Source of the DNA: Syngnathus acus
Taxonomy: Eukaryota; Chordata; Actinopteri; Syngnathiformes; Syngnathidae
Length of the DNA: 64,000 bases
Direction of reading: 5' to 3'
Assembly: GCF_901709675.1 (NCBI RefSeq)
Contig: NC_051090.1
Coordinates: 2,291,342-2,355,341, forward strand
Shown: piece after piece, positions 15,737-25,976 of the stretch
How the letters are laid out: each line of letters starts with the position of its first letter
Numbering within the stretch: the stretch's first letter is position 1
Made by a program: the position numbers and the translations under genes
Notes under the pieces: model-generated
Databases searched by the model: none
What the model saw: only the letters and a program-made list of their open reading frames with translations
What the model was told of the DNA's origin: nothing

Positions 15737-18700
15737 TCACTGAGCAGCGCTCAGCTGGCTGTAGACGTGCTCCAGGATCTGGGAGTAGGCCTGGTCCTTG
15801 GGGGCGTGACAACTCAGTGAGCCCTTTAAATGTGACAGTGAGGAAGTTAAAAAAATATATATTAGGGGCCTAAACCAATAAAATGTACCTTAATGACTAA
15901 TTTGAAAATAAATATCTAATGCAAATGTATTGCTTTGACGATCATTCAACTATTATGTACAAATAATGTCGAATGTTTGGCTCTCACCTTGATCTTGTCC
16001 ATCATGGTGGTGTCGGGACACCAGTACTGGTGGAAGTGGACGAGGTCGGGCGCGTCCTTGTAGAAGTCCACCAGCAGCACCTGTAAATATTTTGTGTTCA
16101 GTGCTCTTTCTCACCAAATATCACACTCGGCGCCGTTATACCATCTCGTTGAGGACGTCACTGGTGAGAAAGTTGTCCTGAACATACGTGACCTCCACAG
16201 CCACGGGGATCCCGTAGTCGCTGGGCCTTTGCTGCGATCAAAGACGGCAGAAAAATAACTAGGCCCGCACACGGGTAAGCTCCCCTGCCGTGCTCACCTC
16301 AGGCGGGGGTACGACCCAGAACGGTGTTATGGTGGAGGCCACACCTTGATTGCCGTGATAGTACGGTCCTGAAAAACAGTTAATTGTGAAACATAACTTG
16401 TAATTGGAGCCCAACTGTTCATTTTTTTTCAAGAGCTAATATCGGGCCAATCCGCCAGGCCTATTTGTAACATTCCAAAAAGTCCCGAAGCACAGGTACC
16501 GCAGATGACGCCCAGGCATGGCTGGAAGCCGTTGTTGGAGCCCTGCAGCCTCAACTGGTGGTCCATCTGCGAGTCGATGTCCTGCAGCGATGGCAGGGCT
16601 GGACCCCGAGGGTGACTGTGGTACCAGCCCACCAACGACAAGCCGCGCATGAACAAGTTCTGGCAGATCTGGATGCGTCAAGGTAAAAAAACAAAAAAAA
16701 ATGGAAGAATAATTGTGTGACTTTTTCTCTGAGAGAACTGTGTGTGGTACCTCCTCCTCGACAGCAGAGGCAGCTTCTCTGTCCGCTAGCCTTGTTCGGC
16801 AAGGGAACGCCCGTAAGACGGTCAGCACTGAAACGACACCAAAAGATTTAGATCTGATGGATAATCTTTTTTTTTTAATCTCGGGTCAAACCCACGTTGT
16901 GTGTTTGTGTCCCAACGTCCTCCCAGGTATCCCACCACCTCACTGGTGGTCAGGTGACAGTGGAAGTCCTAGTGAGGAGATGCATATGGTACCTTTGAGA
17001 TTTTTTTCCAGCCCACCTTGAGACTCCGCCCCCAAAAGTTAGAAGTGTGCGTGTTTGGACGTTACCATGAGCAGCAGCACGTTGCTGGACACGGCCACGT
17101 TGAAAGGCTGGAACCTGTTAATGGCCGAAAAGGCTGACAGCTCCACCAGCGTGTGGGGGTCTCTGAGGATGGAAGGTGACCTCGTTAGCGCCCTCCGGTG
17201 GATTCTTTTAGGAAGTGGCTACCTGGTAACGTCCCTTGTGCCCAGAGTGCAATATCTGACTGGGATCCTCTCCCGGTCCGTCCTCCTCGGGGCCATAGCG
17301 TCTGGGAACAAAAAGCAAATGTGTCCCCATGATGAAATGAACTGAAATTACATTCAAATTTAAAAGTAGAAAAGTAATCATTTAATGAGAATTTCAGTTT
17401 TTCAGTGCAAAGGGCTCTTGGATGAAAATGTAAGCACTTCCATAAAAAATGTCAACTAACAGTCAAGTTACAGAACCTGCCTCCGCCCATCCCTGAAATA
17501 GGAAACAGATTGCCGAGCAGAGGAGAGACTTAAAAAAGAAGGGGGAAAAAAATACCATGTAATCCTCCAGGTTTGTTGTTTTTGTTCTTGTCTTCAGTTT
17601 GCATGGCTGACTTGCCTTCCTCTTCATCCTCGTCGTCGTCTTCCTCGCTCACCAGGCTCTGATGTCAGCAACACGACGTAGCGTGAAGAGACCTATTAAT
17701 TTCTTGAACAACTTGTAGGTCTGGTGATTGCATTTGTCGACATTTCAGCCAACTTCAAACTTGCGGTCCCCCTCATAGTTTTAATTGTAAGGACACGGCG
17801 TGCTCACCATGTCAGCGCTGGGCTGATACTTGTGCAGCCAGGTGGTTTTGTACTGGGCCAGCTTCTGTCCGCGGTAGCGTACCGACGCCCAGCCGCAACC
17901 GGACTTCTTGGCCGGGTTGACCAGACGCTTGCAGTGAGTGGCCCAAGCACTCGGCGAGTTGAAGATCTGACCCGTCTCCACCCAGCGGATTTTGCCGTCG
18001 TTCAGCAGGTCCCCGATGAAGTTCTTACCCTGAGAGTCAGACCCAAAGAAAAACTTTTCTTTTCAGCCTGCTGCTACGTGCTGTTTTCTTACCAGGTAGT
18101 GGATGGCCAGCACGCCATCACCGGGCTCCACCAGGCCGTCCTTGAGGAGCACCCGCAACGTGATGCCCCGCCGGGTGAGCAGCGAGCTCCGGCCCGAGCT
18201 GCAACGCAAGTCGGTCTCTTCGCCGCCGCTCAGTTCCTCCTCCTCGTCCTCGCCACCGTCCTCCACCACCTGAGGTGAGCTGGGCACCTCTGGGCAGAAC
18301 ACACAAAAGGTAGCGGTACCGTGTCAATAAATCTAATCTGCCTTCCAATTAAATAGTATTCTGAAATTTACAAACAATACAAAATGCTATAGACAGGATA
18401 CAAATGGCATCTATGACGGTTATAATAATTGAAGCGGTGTAATTACAGAATAACAATATTGACTGACAAATATTCTTTATCCTCTGTGGAAAACGATGAC
18501 TAAAATATTTCTAGTTTTCCGAGTCACTTGAAACTTGTGTCCGGTGGCCAAGGGGCGCACAAGAGTTGCAATTTATCCCCCGCGATAAACGGGGGTTCAT
18601 GTCGAATGGTTGGCTACTAAAATAAACATTTTAGTTTTCTTCCAAGGAGCAAAAAGATTTTGTTCCCAAACAGTAAAATGTCAAACAATCTCCTTAAATG

Positions 18701-19225
18701 TCTGACTGGTTAAAGTGTTCTATTGTGGTTGCTGCATGCTTAATTAATCGCATCCCGTTTTGTTTTGGTTTTTTTAAAGGGACAAAACGCCCCCCCCCCC
18801 CCCAATGGAGCGTCTCCTTTAACTGTGGCTTAAACCACTGCCTTTGTTTCCCCGTCTCTTCTCGGCAAAGGAAGCGGCCTGCTGCTCCCCTCTTCCCTTA
18901 ATTCGCCCCCCCAGCCTCGGGATGATAATTAAAGCCCACTTTCATTCATCCTCCTCACCCATGATGGCTCCGAGTGAGCCGGGAACGAGTCGCTCCAGCT
19001 CGGGAAGCGGCCGCTTGAGCGTGCAGTCGGTACGGAGGCTTTCTCTCTATCGCTAGCGGTCGGCGATGCGCCTTCTTCCCGTGCTCCCGGCGGCTCGGGT
19101 TGTTGTGGAAAAGCATAAAATGAAGGCTCCGTCGTGGTCGTTTCCTTGTTGTCTTGCTTTAATGTCGGATCCCCTCCCCTTTCTTCTTCCTCCTTGTCAC
19201 TCTCTCCCTGGGCGCCAGCTGCCAT
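15737..19225 (-). CDS. mpnd: MPN domain-containing protein MPND (RAMA + JAMM metalloprotease domain)
   Basis: Nuclear or cytosolic protein with an N-terminal RAMA domain, reported in mammals to bind N6-methyladenine DNA, and a C-terminal JAMM/MPN peptidase domain. Exons, in transcript order: 19225-18959, 18287-18093, 18029-17808, 17658-17556, 17301-17223, 17162-17066, 16968-16896, 16827-16751, 16668-16500, 16368-16298, 16231-16142, 16080-15988, 15823-15737. They give 540 residues; human has 471. The start MAAGAQGESD is followed by a charged low-complexity region. RAMA sequence includes LLKDGLVEPGDGVLAIHYL and SAWATHCKRLVNPAKKSGCG. An acidic linker follows. The JAMM zinc and catalytic residues are all present: E331 in SEVVGYLGG, H388 and H390 in WYHSHP, S398 and D401 in SLQDID, so it is probably catalytically competent. 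It is head-to-head with mutyh and tail-to-tail with sh3gl1. Confidence 0.95.
17188..17201 (-). promoter_or_regulatory. CTCF-like motif, minus orientation (1 mismatch)
   Basis: The reverse complement reads CCACCGGAGGGCGC. It fits the CTCF core CCASYAGRKGGCRS except for G instead of A at position 6. It lies in an mpnd intron. Confidence 0.35.
18574..18604. repeat. Possible pogo/Tigger-type transposon scrap
   Basis: CCCCGCGATAAACGGGGG followed by TTCATG resembles the ends of common Tigger-like elements (CGCGGGGGTTACGTTCC type). A second, more complete scrap lies at 56950-57015. From memory; no transposase is seen. Confidence 0.3.
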
Positions 19226-19538
19226 GCTGACGACCACCCACCTCCCCCCGGACACTGTTATCCACTCCGATGATTCACTTTTATACACCCCACGAGCAGA
19301 GGACAGCATTAAACGTGCTAATTAATAAAACATAAATAATGTAAACAGTGTGGCTGGAAAAATAAACGACTTGAAAGTGCAATTTTAAATGCGCGCTGAC
19401 TATCACGGGATGTTTTCAAGCGATAAGCACCGGACAGTGATAAGGAAAGTTTAGAAAACTCCGCACTGTTTAAACTTTAAAGACAGTTTCCATACAGGAC
19501 GCCCAAGTCCCAAAGAAAAGCACTTTCCGGGGATTTCG

Positions 19539-19552
19539 CCAGCAGAGGGCAG
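19539..19552 (+). promoter_or_regulatory. Perfect CTCF core motif
   Basis: CCAGCAGAGGGCAG matches CCASYAGRKGGCRS at all 14 positions and is extended favourably (G before, CA after). It lies midway between the divergent mpnd and mutyh genes. Occupancy cannot be known from sequence. Confidence 0.6.
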
Positions 19553-19642
19553 CAAATTTCCAGTTTTCGGCTTCGACCATTGCCAGCGGGTCTTTAGCGA
19601 CACATGCTGGTTGGATAAGGTATTGCTCCACTCCGCATGGGT

Positions 19643-19690
19643 ACACTTTAACTTCTTTGGAATGGAACACTTTAACTTCTTTGGAATGGA
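19643..19690. repeat. Exact 24-bp tandem duplication
   Basis: Bases 19643-19666 and 19667-19690 are identical 24-bp copies beginning ACACTTTAACTTCTTTGG. The perfect identity implies a recent duplication or length polymorphism within the promoter region. Confidence 0.9.
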
Positions 19691-19946
19691 AGTTATTATA
19701 CAAAGTGAACGCCTACTATCGAGGGCGATAACCACGCAAAATCCGGGTGTAACTAACGGATGGGGGGAAAAAAGCATGTACATATTTTGTTTTTACCGGA
19801 TGTAACGTCACAAGTGTTCCCTTGCAGCTGATTGGACAAGTGTCGAAAAAGGGGTGTTTCTTTAAAATAGCGCCAGTGGAAGTAAATAATCCATGTTCCT
19901 GTTAAAACGGTGGCAAGAGAAAATAATAATCGCTTTTAACTTTCAG

Positions 19947-22758
19947 ATGTGTGCATCACGTTTAACGATGCGTAGACTTAAGAAAGAAGCTCTCGAACAG
20001 GTGGAAAACGTCAAACCGAAGCGGAAAAGGCAGCGGACGCTTGGAAAAGAAGGTCATTATTACAGTATGACAAAATGAGAAAAAGCAGACCTGCTCAGTG
20101 AACTGATATGATAAACCAAATAAGTATTTAATTTTCCTCCACGTAACTTTTACACAAGTAAACTGAGTTATCACATTGACCATATTCACTGCAAAAATCA
20201 AGATAGCCTAGCAGCACTCATTAAAATTCATAATTTCTCCCTTAACATCTGTACCACGCTTTGTTACATCATGCTGACTTTTCTCCTGCAGAAGAACCCT
20301 CGAGTGCTGTTTCGCCCTCCGTCTACCACACGTTCTGTGAGCCTGCTGATGTTCGTCACCTGCAGACTCATCTCCTCAGATGGTACGACCTGGAGAAGAG
20401 AGAACTGCCATGGAGGACTCTGGTAAGAAATAATCTATTTTGATAACACACACACAAAACACTACACGAGATGGTGTTTGTCTGGTTTGTGCTGTATTTC
20501 CATAGAGCTGTCTGACCACCTGTATTACTCCAACAGGCGCTAACAGAGCCTGATGTCAACATAAGGACATATGCAGGTCTGGTCAATGCCGTCATTGCAT
20601 CACCCACCCGCCACTGATTCACTTGAACATGTTTGTCTTTTCTTATTCAAGTGTGGGTGTCGGAGATCATGCTACAACAGACCCAAGTCGCCACGGTGAT
20701 AGACTACTACACAAAATGGATGAAGGTGCACATTTCAGTCAGCGTGTGGGGATATACCAGTTTGTTGACGTTGTAAAATTGTGTGAATGTTTTTCAGCGT
20801 TGGCCCAGAGTTTCGGATCTCGCGGCTGCGACACTAGAGGTGATCGCTAAAGCATCAGTTCAAAAACTGAATTGGGATTGAAACTATTGATTTTGTTCAC
20901 GAGCAGGAGGTGAATCAGATGTGGGCGGGCCTTGGCTATTATTCACGGGGGAAGCGACTGCACGAAGGTGCTCAGAAGGTGAGTCACGGGGGCTTTATTT
21001 AAAGGTGTATCGAAAATGGACGGCAGGTTGTTTAATGCCACAGGTGATGTCGGAGCTCGATGGCCGGATGCCCGACACGGTGGCCGAGCTGCTCAGACAG
21101 CTACCAGGAGTGGGTCGCTACACTGCCGCGGCCATCGGCTCCATCGCACTGGGCCAAGTCAGCTAGAAAACGCACACGCATGAATGCCTTTTGATGCCAG
21201 GAAGTAATCACATCCCTGGTCGCCTAGGTTACCGGAGCCGTGGATGGCAACGTAATCCGGGTCCTGTGTCGCGTGAGGGCCATCGGGGCCAATTGCACGA
21301 GTCCCGCAGTCACAGAGGCCCTTTGGTACAAATGAACTCCTTGAGTGCCGGTGATGTGAATTGCCGTCAACAACAAGTGGTTCTTTCTGCTCTGCTGTCT
21401 TTCAGGGCTCTGGCGAATACGCTGGTGGACCCGAAGCGACCAGGGGACTTCAACCAGGCCATGATGGAGCTTGGGGCCCGAGTCTGCACGCCAAAGGGAC
21501 CCCTGTGCGAGCAGTGTCCTATACGCTCTCAATGCCACTCTTACCGCAAGGTATGAATGTATTCACACTATGTACTTAAGTACAAATACTTCAGTGGCGA
21601 GTGCGTTTTGTGTGTAGGTTCAAGCCAAACGAGAGCAGAATTCCAAAAGGCTTTTGGGGGAAAAGGACACAAAGCCTCCAGCTCTTCAAGACATTGAAGA
21701 TTGCAGTAAGTCATCTTCCTTTCTCCCCACCAGAGTTTTTTTTCTCATCTGACTTCTCTCAGGTGCAAGTGGAATATGCCCACTATGTCCACTTGAGCCT
21801 TGGGATGAGGAGTTGGGGGTTCAGAACTTCCCAAGAAAGCCGGCCAAGAAGCCCCCCAGGGTGGAGCGGACATTAACGTGTGTGCTGACTCGACGTGGAG
21901 AAGGAGGCCAGGAGGAGTTCCTGCTCAAGCAAAGGCCAAATAAAGGTTTGAACTCATGTCTATGTTCGGCTTTGACGTGTCCCAAAACACATGTGGTTTT
22001 GTCAGGTTTGCTGGCAGGCTTGTGGGAGTTTCCGAGTCTTTTGTTGGAAAAGGAGGACAAGTCTGAAAAGAAACAAAAAGCGGCGCTGCGTGCCCACCTC
22101 GACAAACACTTGGGAGCACCGTTGATTGACAGCTCCCTTCAGTATGTGGGAGAAGTAAGTTCAATTGTTTGCTCATCTTTCCTAAACGAAGAAGGAATCA
22201 ACTGCTTCCTAAATTTGTTGTTTTCCATCATAGGTGCCTCATATCTTCTCGCACATCCACCAGACATATGTGGTCCACACTTTGCACCTTGGAGACGCCG
22301 AGGCGCCTCTGCGGACGGGAGACGTGCGGTGGATCAGCAGGTCGGCGCTGCAGGAGGCCGCCGTGTCTACGGGAGTCAAAAAGGTCACTTACAGCAAGTT
22401 ATAGAAATCCACAACACAACATTTGCAGATTGAAACAAATGTACTGTACTGTTTGCTGTCATCCAGATTGTGAAGCTTTGCGACTCTGCGAAACTTCAGA
22501 AGGAGCTCAACTCTCCAGTAAGAATTCCTCTCCTTCTGTGGCTTATGAAGCCACACAAAGCCCTTAATACTGCAAGTGATAATAATAATGATAATAATTT
22601 AAAAACTTGACGCTTAGGATGCAAAGAGGCAAAAGAACGACGAAAGGAAAAGACCAGTACGAAGTACAAGGAAAGGCAAAATGAAGGCAACCAGTGGTAG
22701 CAACAAGCAACTGTCACTCACGTCTTTCTTCAGAACCACCAAGCAGGAACCTTGCTGA
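19947..22758 (+). CDS. mutyh: Adenine DNA glycosylase MUTYH
   Basis: Base-excision repair enzyme that removes adenine paired with 8-oxoguanine, in nucleus and mitochondria. Exons: 19947-20052, 20292-20422, 20537-20576, 20652-20725, 20798-20839, 20907-20978, 21044-21157, 21228-21325, 21406-21550, 21618-21705, 21763-21945, 22006-22154, 22234-22383, 22467-22517, 22618-22758. They give 527 residues. Seen in order: the catalytic Glu in [13 protein letters not shown] (E97), the helix-hairpin-helix [13 protein letters not shown] (175-187), the catalytic Asp in AVDGNV (D199), and an iron-sulfur cluster CX6CX2CX5C (C253, C260, C263, C269). The MutT-like 8-oxoG-recognition domain ([11 protein letters not shown] onward) follows, then a C-terminal PCNA-binding PIP box QLSLTSFF (512-519). 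The start is uncertain: in-frame ATGs occur at 19893, 19947 and 19968, and the upstream one adds a basic, hydrophobic stretch (MFLLKRW) that could serve mitochondrial targeting. Confidence 0.96.
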
Positions 22759-22901
22759 AAGTTTTCATTTTTTTCTGTACAGTGTCATCTACATATGTCT
22801 CTGAATCATGCTGCTAACAAAGTTAAATGAGATATTAATGGCCAACTCTCAATTTTTCTACATGTCAGTTAAGGATGTTGAAATAATTTCTAAGATGCTT
22901 G

Positions 22902-22907
22902 AATAAA
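22902..22907 (+). terminator. mutyh: mutyh poly(A) signal
   Basis: AATAAA lies 145 bases after the mutyh stop and is followed by a T-run. Confidence 0.65.
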
Positions 22908-23368
22908 ATTACTTTTTTAAGTCCAGGCACGACTGTGTATGTGTTAGACTCGGCTATGTTGATCCTTATCAAAGTTGTTGAAATAAGGAAATAGCACCAC
23001 CCAGTGTACAGACGGGGTACTAACCGGATCTTTTTATGAGTAAAACGAATTGGACTTTATTTTTGTAGCACTTTCGCATTCGCAACACCCTTCGTCGTAA
23101 CAAAACGCTTGACAAAAACATAAAATAACAAAAAAATACAACAGAAAATATCACATTAAGCCAATATAAAGCCTTTTGCGTGCCCTGTAAAGAATGCGGA
23201 CGTGTTCCTGTTCCTCAACATTTTTCCTGCTCAGTCTAGGCGGCTCACACGAGGCAAAGTAGGTACTCTGCAAGAAGGAGGAAGAGCAACGGAACTCAGC
23301 TCAACTCGAAGATGTTTTAAAACGTTATAGATTTTGACCGGAGCTAATTGGCGAGTGAGAGAAAGCTG
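22908..23368 (+). promoter_or_regulatory. mutyh-elovl intergenic spacer and elovl 5' region
   Basis: Only about 460 bases separate the mutyh poly(A) signal from the elongase ATG, so the elongase promoter and 5' UTR must lie here. The final 150 bases are less AT-rich. No individual element can be assigned with confidence. Confidence 0.5.
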
Positions 23369-25190
23369 ATGACGTCTGCGTGGGAAACGATCTTGTCGGT
23401 GCACCAGAACATAGTCGACAATGGAGGTATGTACTTTGACCTCGTCTTAACTCAACAACTTGTATCGAGATGATTGATATCTGTCTAGTTTTTAGTCAGG
23501 CTGCAGTCATATTTTGGCTTTTTATTCTTCCTGCTGGCCAGAACTGTTCAATAATACGTTTGTTTTCTTTGTTGCTGTTTTTGCTGAATCCTGCAAAACA
23601 AATCGAATGAATGCCAGCGTTGATAGCTCAGTGTCACAATGTCCAGCCTTGTGTCTTCAATGCATGTGACGACAGTTAGATGCAAATCCTTATTTTCCAC
23701 CACCGAGATTATTAAATATGACAGCGGCCATTGGCAGCAAAGCATTCCATTTGCTCAAGTGAACCTCCTCAACTCACATAAATGTAGTTCCTCCGTCCAA
23801 AAATGTCACATGATGTTGATACAAGAAAATTCATTATCACATGGCAAAAAAAAATGTCGCTATCATATCTTTTTATTTCCGTTGCTCCACATGCTGTTTT
23901 ATGCTGCAGACAAGAGGACCGACCCGTGGCCGCTGGTCTACTCACCGGTCCCGGTCACGCTCATCGTCCTGCTGTACCTCTGCATGGTCTGGGCGGGGCC
24001 TCGGCTCATGAGACATAGAGAACCCGTAGACCTCCGCCTGGTTCTCATCATTTATAACTTTAGCATGGTGGGCATGTCCATCTATATGTTCCATGAGGTG
24101 CGTCAGACTCTTTTGGCCTTTGGGATGTTTTGGAATGTGTGTGAAGTTGACCGACCTTTGACACCACTAAATTCTTGTGTGCCTTTTTTTTCCCCAGTTC
24201 TTGACCACTTCCTGGCTGTCCAACTACAGCATCCTGTGCCAGCCGGTGGACTACAGCAGCAGACCATTGCCCATGAGAGTGAGAGATCTTATGAAGTGTC
24301 TAGAAAAGCACAAGGTACATTTCATGTCTCATTGTTCCAATCTTCTTCCTTTTCTCGTAGATGGCTCGGGTCTGCTGGTGGTTTTTCTTCTCAAAAGTCA
24401 TCGAGCTCAGCGACACGGTACATAGACCTTTGTCATTTGGAAAAGATCTTGTTGCTTGACATGAAGTGGTTCTCCTTTTTCTATGTGGATGAGAGCAGCT
24501 CTTCTTCATCCTGAGGAAAAAGAACAGCCAGCTGACTTTCCTTCACGTCTTCCACCACGCCACCATGATCTTAAACTGGTGGTCAGCCGTCAAGTACACG
24601 GCTGGTGGACAATGTAAGACAACGTCCTGCAATCTTTCCATGGGAATGTATGAGAATGCACTAAACCAAATGTATTAAATTTGGCGTTGCAGCTTTCTTC
24701 ATCGGCCTGCTCAACACTTTGGTCCACACTGTGATGTACTCTTACTACGGCCTGGCGGCTATGGGCCCTCACTTGCGCAAGTACCTGTGGTGGAAATCAT
24801 ACCTCACCTGCTTGCAGCTGGTAAGAAAAGCAGCACTGAAACCAACTTCCGGTGATGTTACTTCATTTTGTGTGTTGTCAGATTGTCATTGTTAGCTAGC
24901 TAGCTAGCTGTCTATTGTCATTGTTAAGCTAAGTGGACTCTGTCAAATATCTGAAAAGTCTCCAAGTATAACCATGACTTGAGAGCGCAAAGATATTAAT
25001 TTCGGCGCTCATTTTGTCTCGCCAGCTGCAGTTTCTGCTGATTCTCACACACGCGACCTACAACCTGTTCACCGAATGCGACTTCCCGGTCGTCACCAAC
25101 GTTGTCGTGTTTCTTTACTGCATCTTCCTCATCATCCTTTTTGGTAACTTCTATCGCCGCAGCTACCTAGACAAGAAGAAGCAGAAGTAA
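23369..25190 (+). CDS. elovl8: Very-long-chain fatty acid elongase, ELOVL8-like
   Basis: ER membrane condensing enzyme of the ELOVL family, which adds malonyl-CoA units to long-chain acyl-CoA. Exons: 23369-23426, 23910-24097, 24198-24278, 24361-24417, 24499-24613, 24693-24820, 25026-25190. They give 263 residues. Family motifs are intact: [11 protein letters not shown], the histidine box HVFHH (144-148), HTVMYSYY and TCLQLLQF. Several hydrophobic spans ([44 protein letters not shown]) fit the usual multi-pass topology. The C-terminus KKKQK is a dilysine-type ER retrieval signal. It differs from ELOVL4 in its shorter tail and in [16 protein letters not shown], and fits the fish-enriched ELOVL4-like clade now called ELOVL8. 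The subfamily is from memory: family certain, paralogue probable. Confidence 0.9.
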
Positions 25191-25225
25191 GATGTATTCA
25201 GATTTGTGTGTGTACTCAGCCATGT

Positions 25226-25239
25226 CCACAAGAGGGCAG
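25226..25239 (+). promoter_or_regulatory. CTCF-like motif, plus orientation (1 mismatch)
   Basis: CCACAAGAGGGCAG, 36 bases after the elongase stop codon, fits CCASYAGRKGGCRS except for A at position 5. Confidence 0.4.
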
Positions 25240-25297
25240 CACGTGCCCATGTTGGATTGAAAACAAGCAAGTGCTGATGATTTGTTTCGTTCATATA

Positions 25298-25303
25298 TTT
25301 ATT
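25298..25303 (-). terminator. glis1: Candidate distal glis1 poly(A) signal
   Basis: TTTATT on the plus strand (AATAAA on minus), 680 bases past the glis1 stop. An alternative lies at 25608-25613. Use of either would make the glis1 message overlap the elovl8 3' UTR. Confidence 0.35.
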
Positions 25304-25627
25304 ATTTCTGGAATGGACAAAAATGACAAACATTCAAATGTGTGCTGTAAACAATCTGTACAATTATACACAAACTTAAAGGAGGGTCGGTATGCTTTGC
25401 ATTACTGTAGCAGGGAGACAAACCCCAAAGCCACAAAATCAAACGGAGGAATGCAAACATTGTTTCGGCTGTTTTTTAAAACAACACAGCAACACGATAC
25501 GTTTGTTTCTGTGTTTCGCTCTAAAAATAGAAGTGGAATACAAGACAATGTTTTCGAAAAAAATGTATGAGAGACGTTCACATTGTTGCAACGCTGTAAC
25601 CGAGACATTTATTTCTTCTTTCGGGCC

Positions 25628-25633
25628 AATAAA
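25628..25633 (+). terminator. elovl8: Candidate elovl8 poly(A) signal
   Basis: AATAAA within CCAATAAAAG on the plus strand, 440 bases after the elongase stop. It lies between the possible minus-strand glis1 signals and the glis1 stop codon. Confidence 0.45.
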
Positions 25634-25836
25634 AGTGATTGTGGAACCATTTTGCAGAATTTGATGGCTCTCTTTGGTATAGTGAAGCCCCACTATTATA
25701 ATTTAGAAATAGCAATTGACACCCCTACTCAACTGCCACAGCTGTAATTACCTATAGATACCACACAATGGCGGCAAATAACTACTTTTGTCTAAATGAA
25801 GCACAACTCACTTTAAATGTCCTTGACCTCAAGATG

Positions 25837-25850
25837 CCACCAGATAGCGC
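25837..25850 (+). promoter_or_regulatory. CTCF-like motif, plus orientation (1 mismatch)
   Basis: CCACCAGATAGCGC fits CCASYAGRKGGCRS except for A at position 10. It lies in the presumed glis1 3' UTR. Confidence 0.35.
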
Positions 25851-25976
25851 TAAAGCAATCTTCTCAAAAGAGGCCTGCTTAAGATTTTTCCAGTACATAA
25901 AAATCAAAATTAGCGTTCATGTATGAGTGCAAAGCACGTGTGACGTAATAACAAAACATTCTAAATATATCTGTGT

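Larger units (their letters stand above)
19226..19946. promoter_or_regulatory. Head-to-head promoter region between mpnd and mutyh
   Basis: About 0.7 kb separates the start codons of two divergent genes, so it must carry both promoters. On the mutyh side, ACGTCAC and the inverted CCAAT box CTGATTGGAC lie between 19800 and 19850. It also contains a perfect CTCF core (19539) and an exact 24-bp tandem duplication (19643-19690). No TATA box is evident. Confidence 0.65.

Noticed and set aside
17477-17492. 16-nt microexon on the minus strand within mpnd, flanked by a CAG acceptor and a GT donor
   Set aside because: Inserting 16 bases between the exons at 17556 and 17301 breaks the frame. Skipping it preserves frame and agrees with the family.
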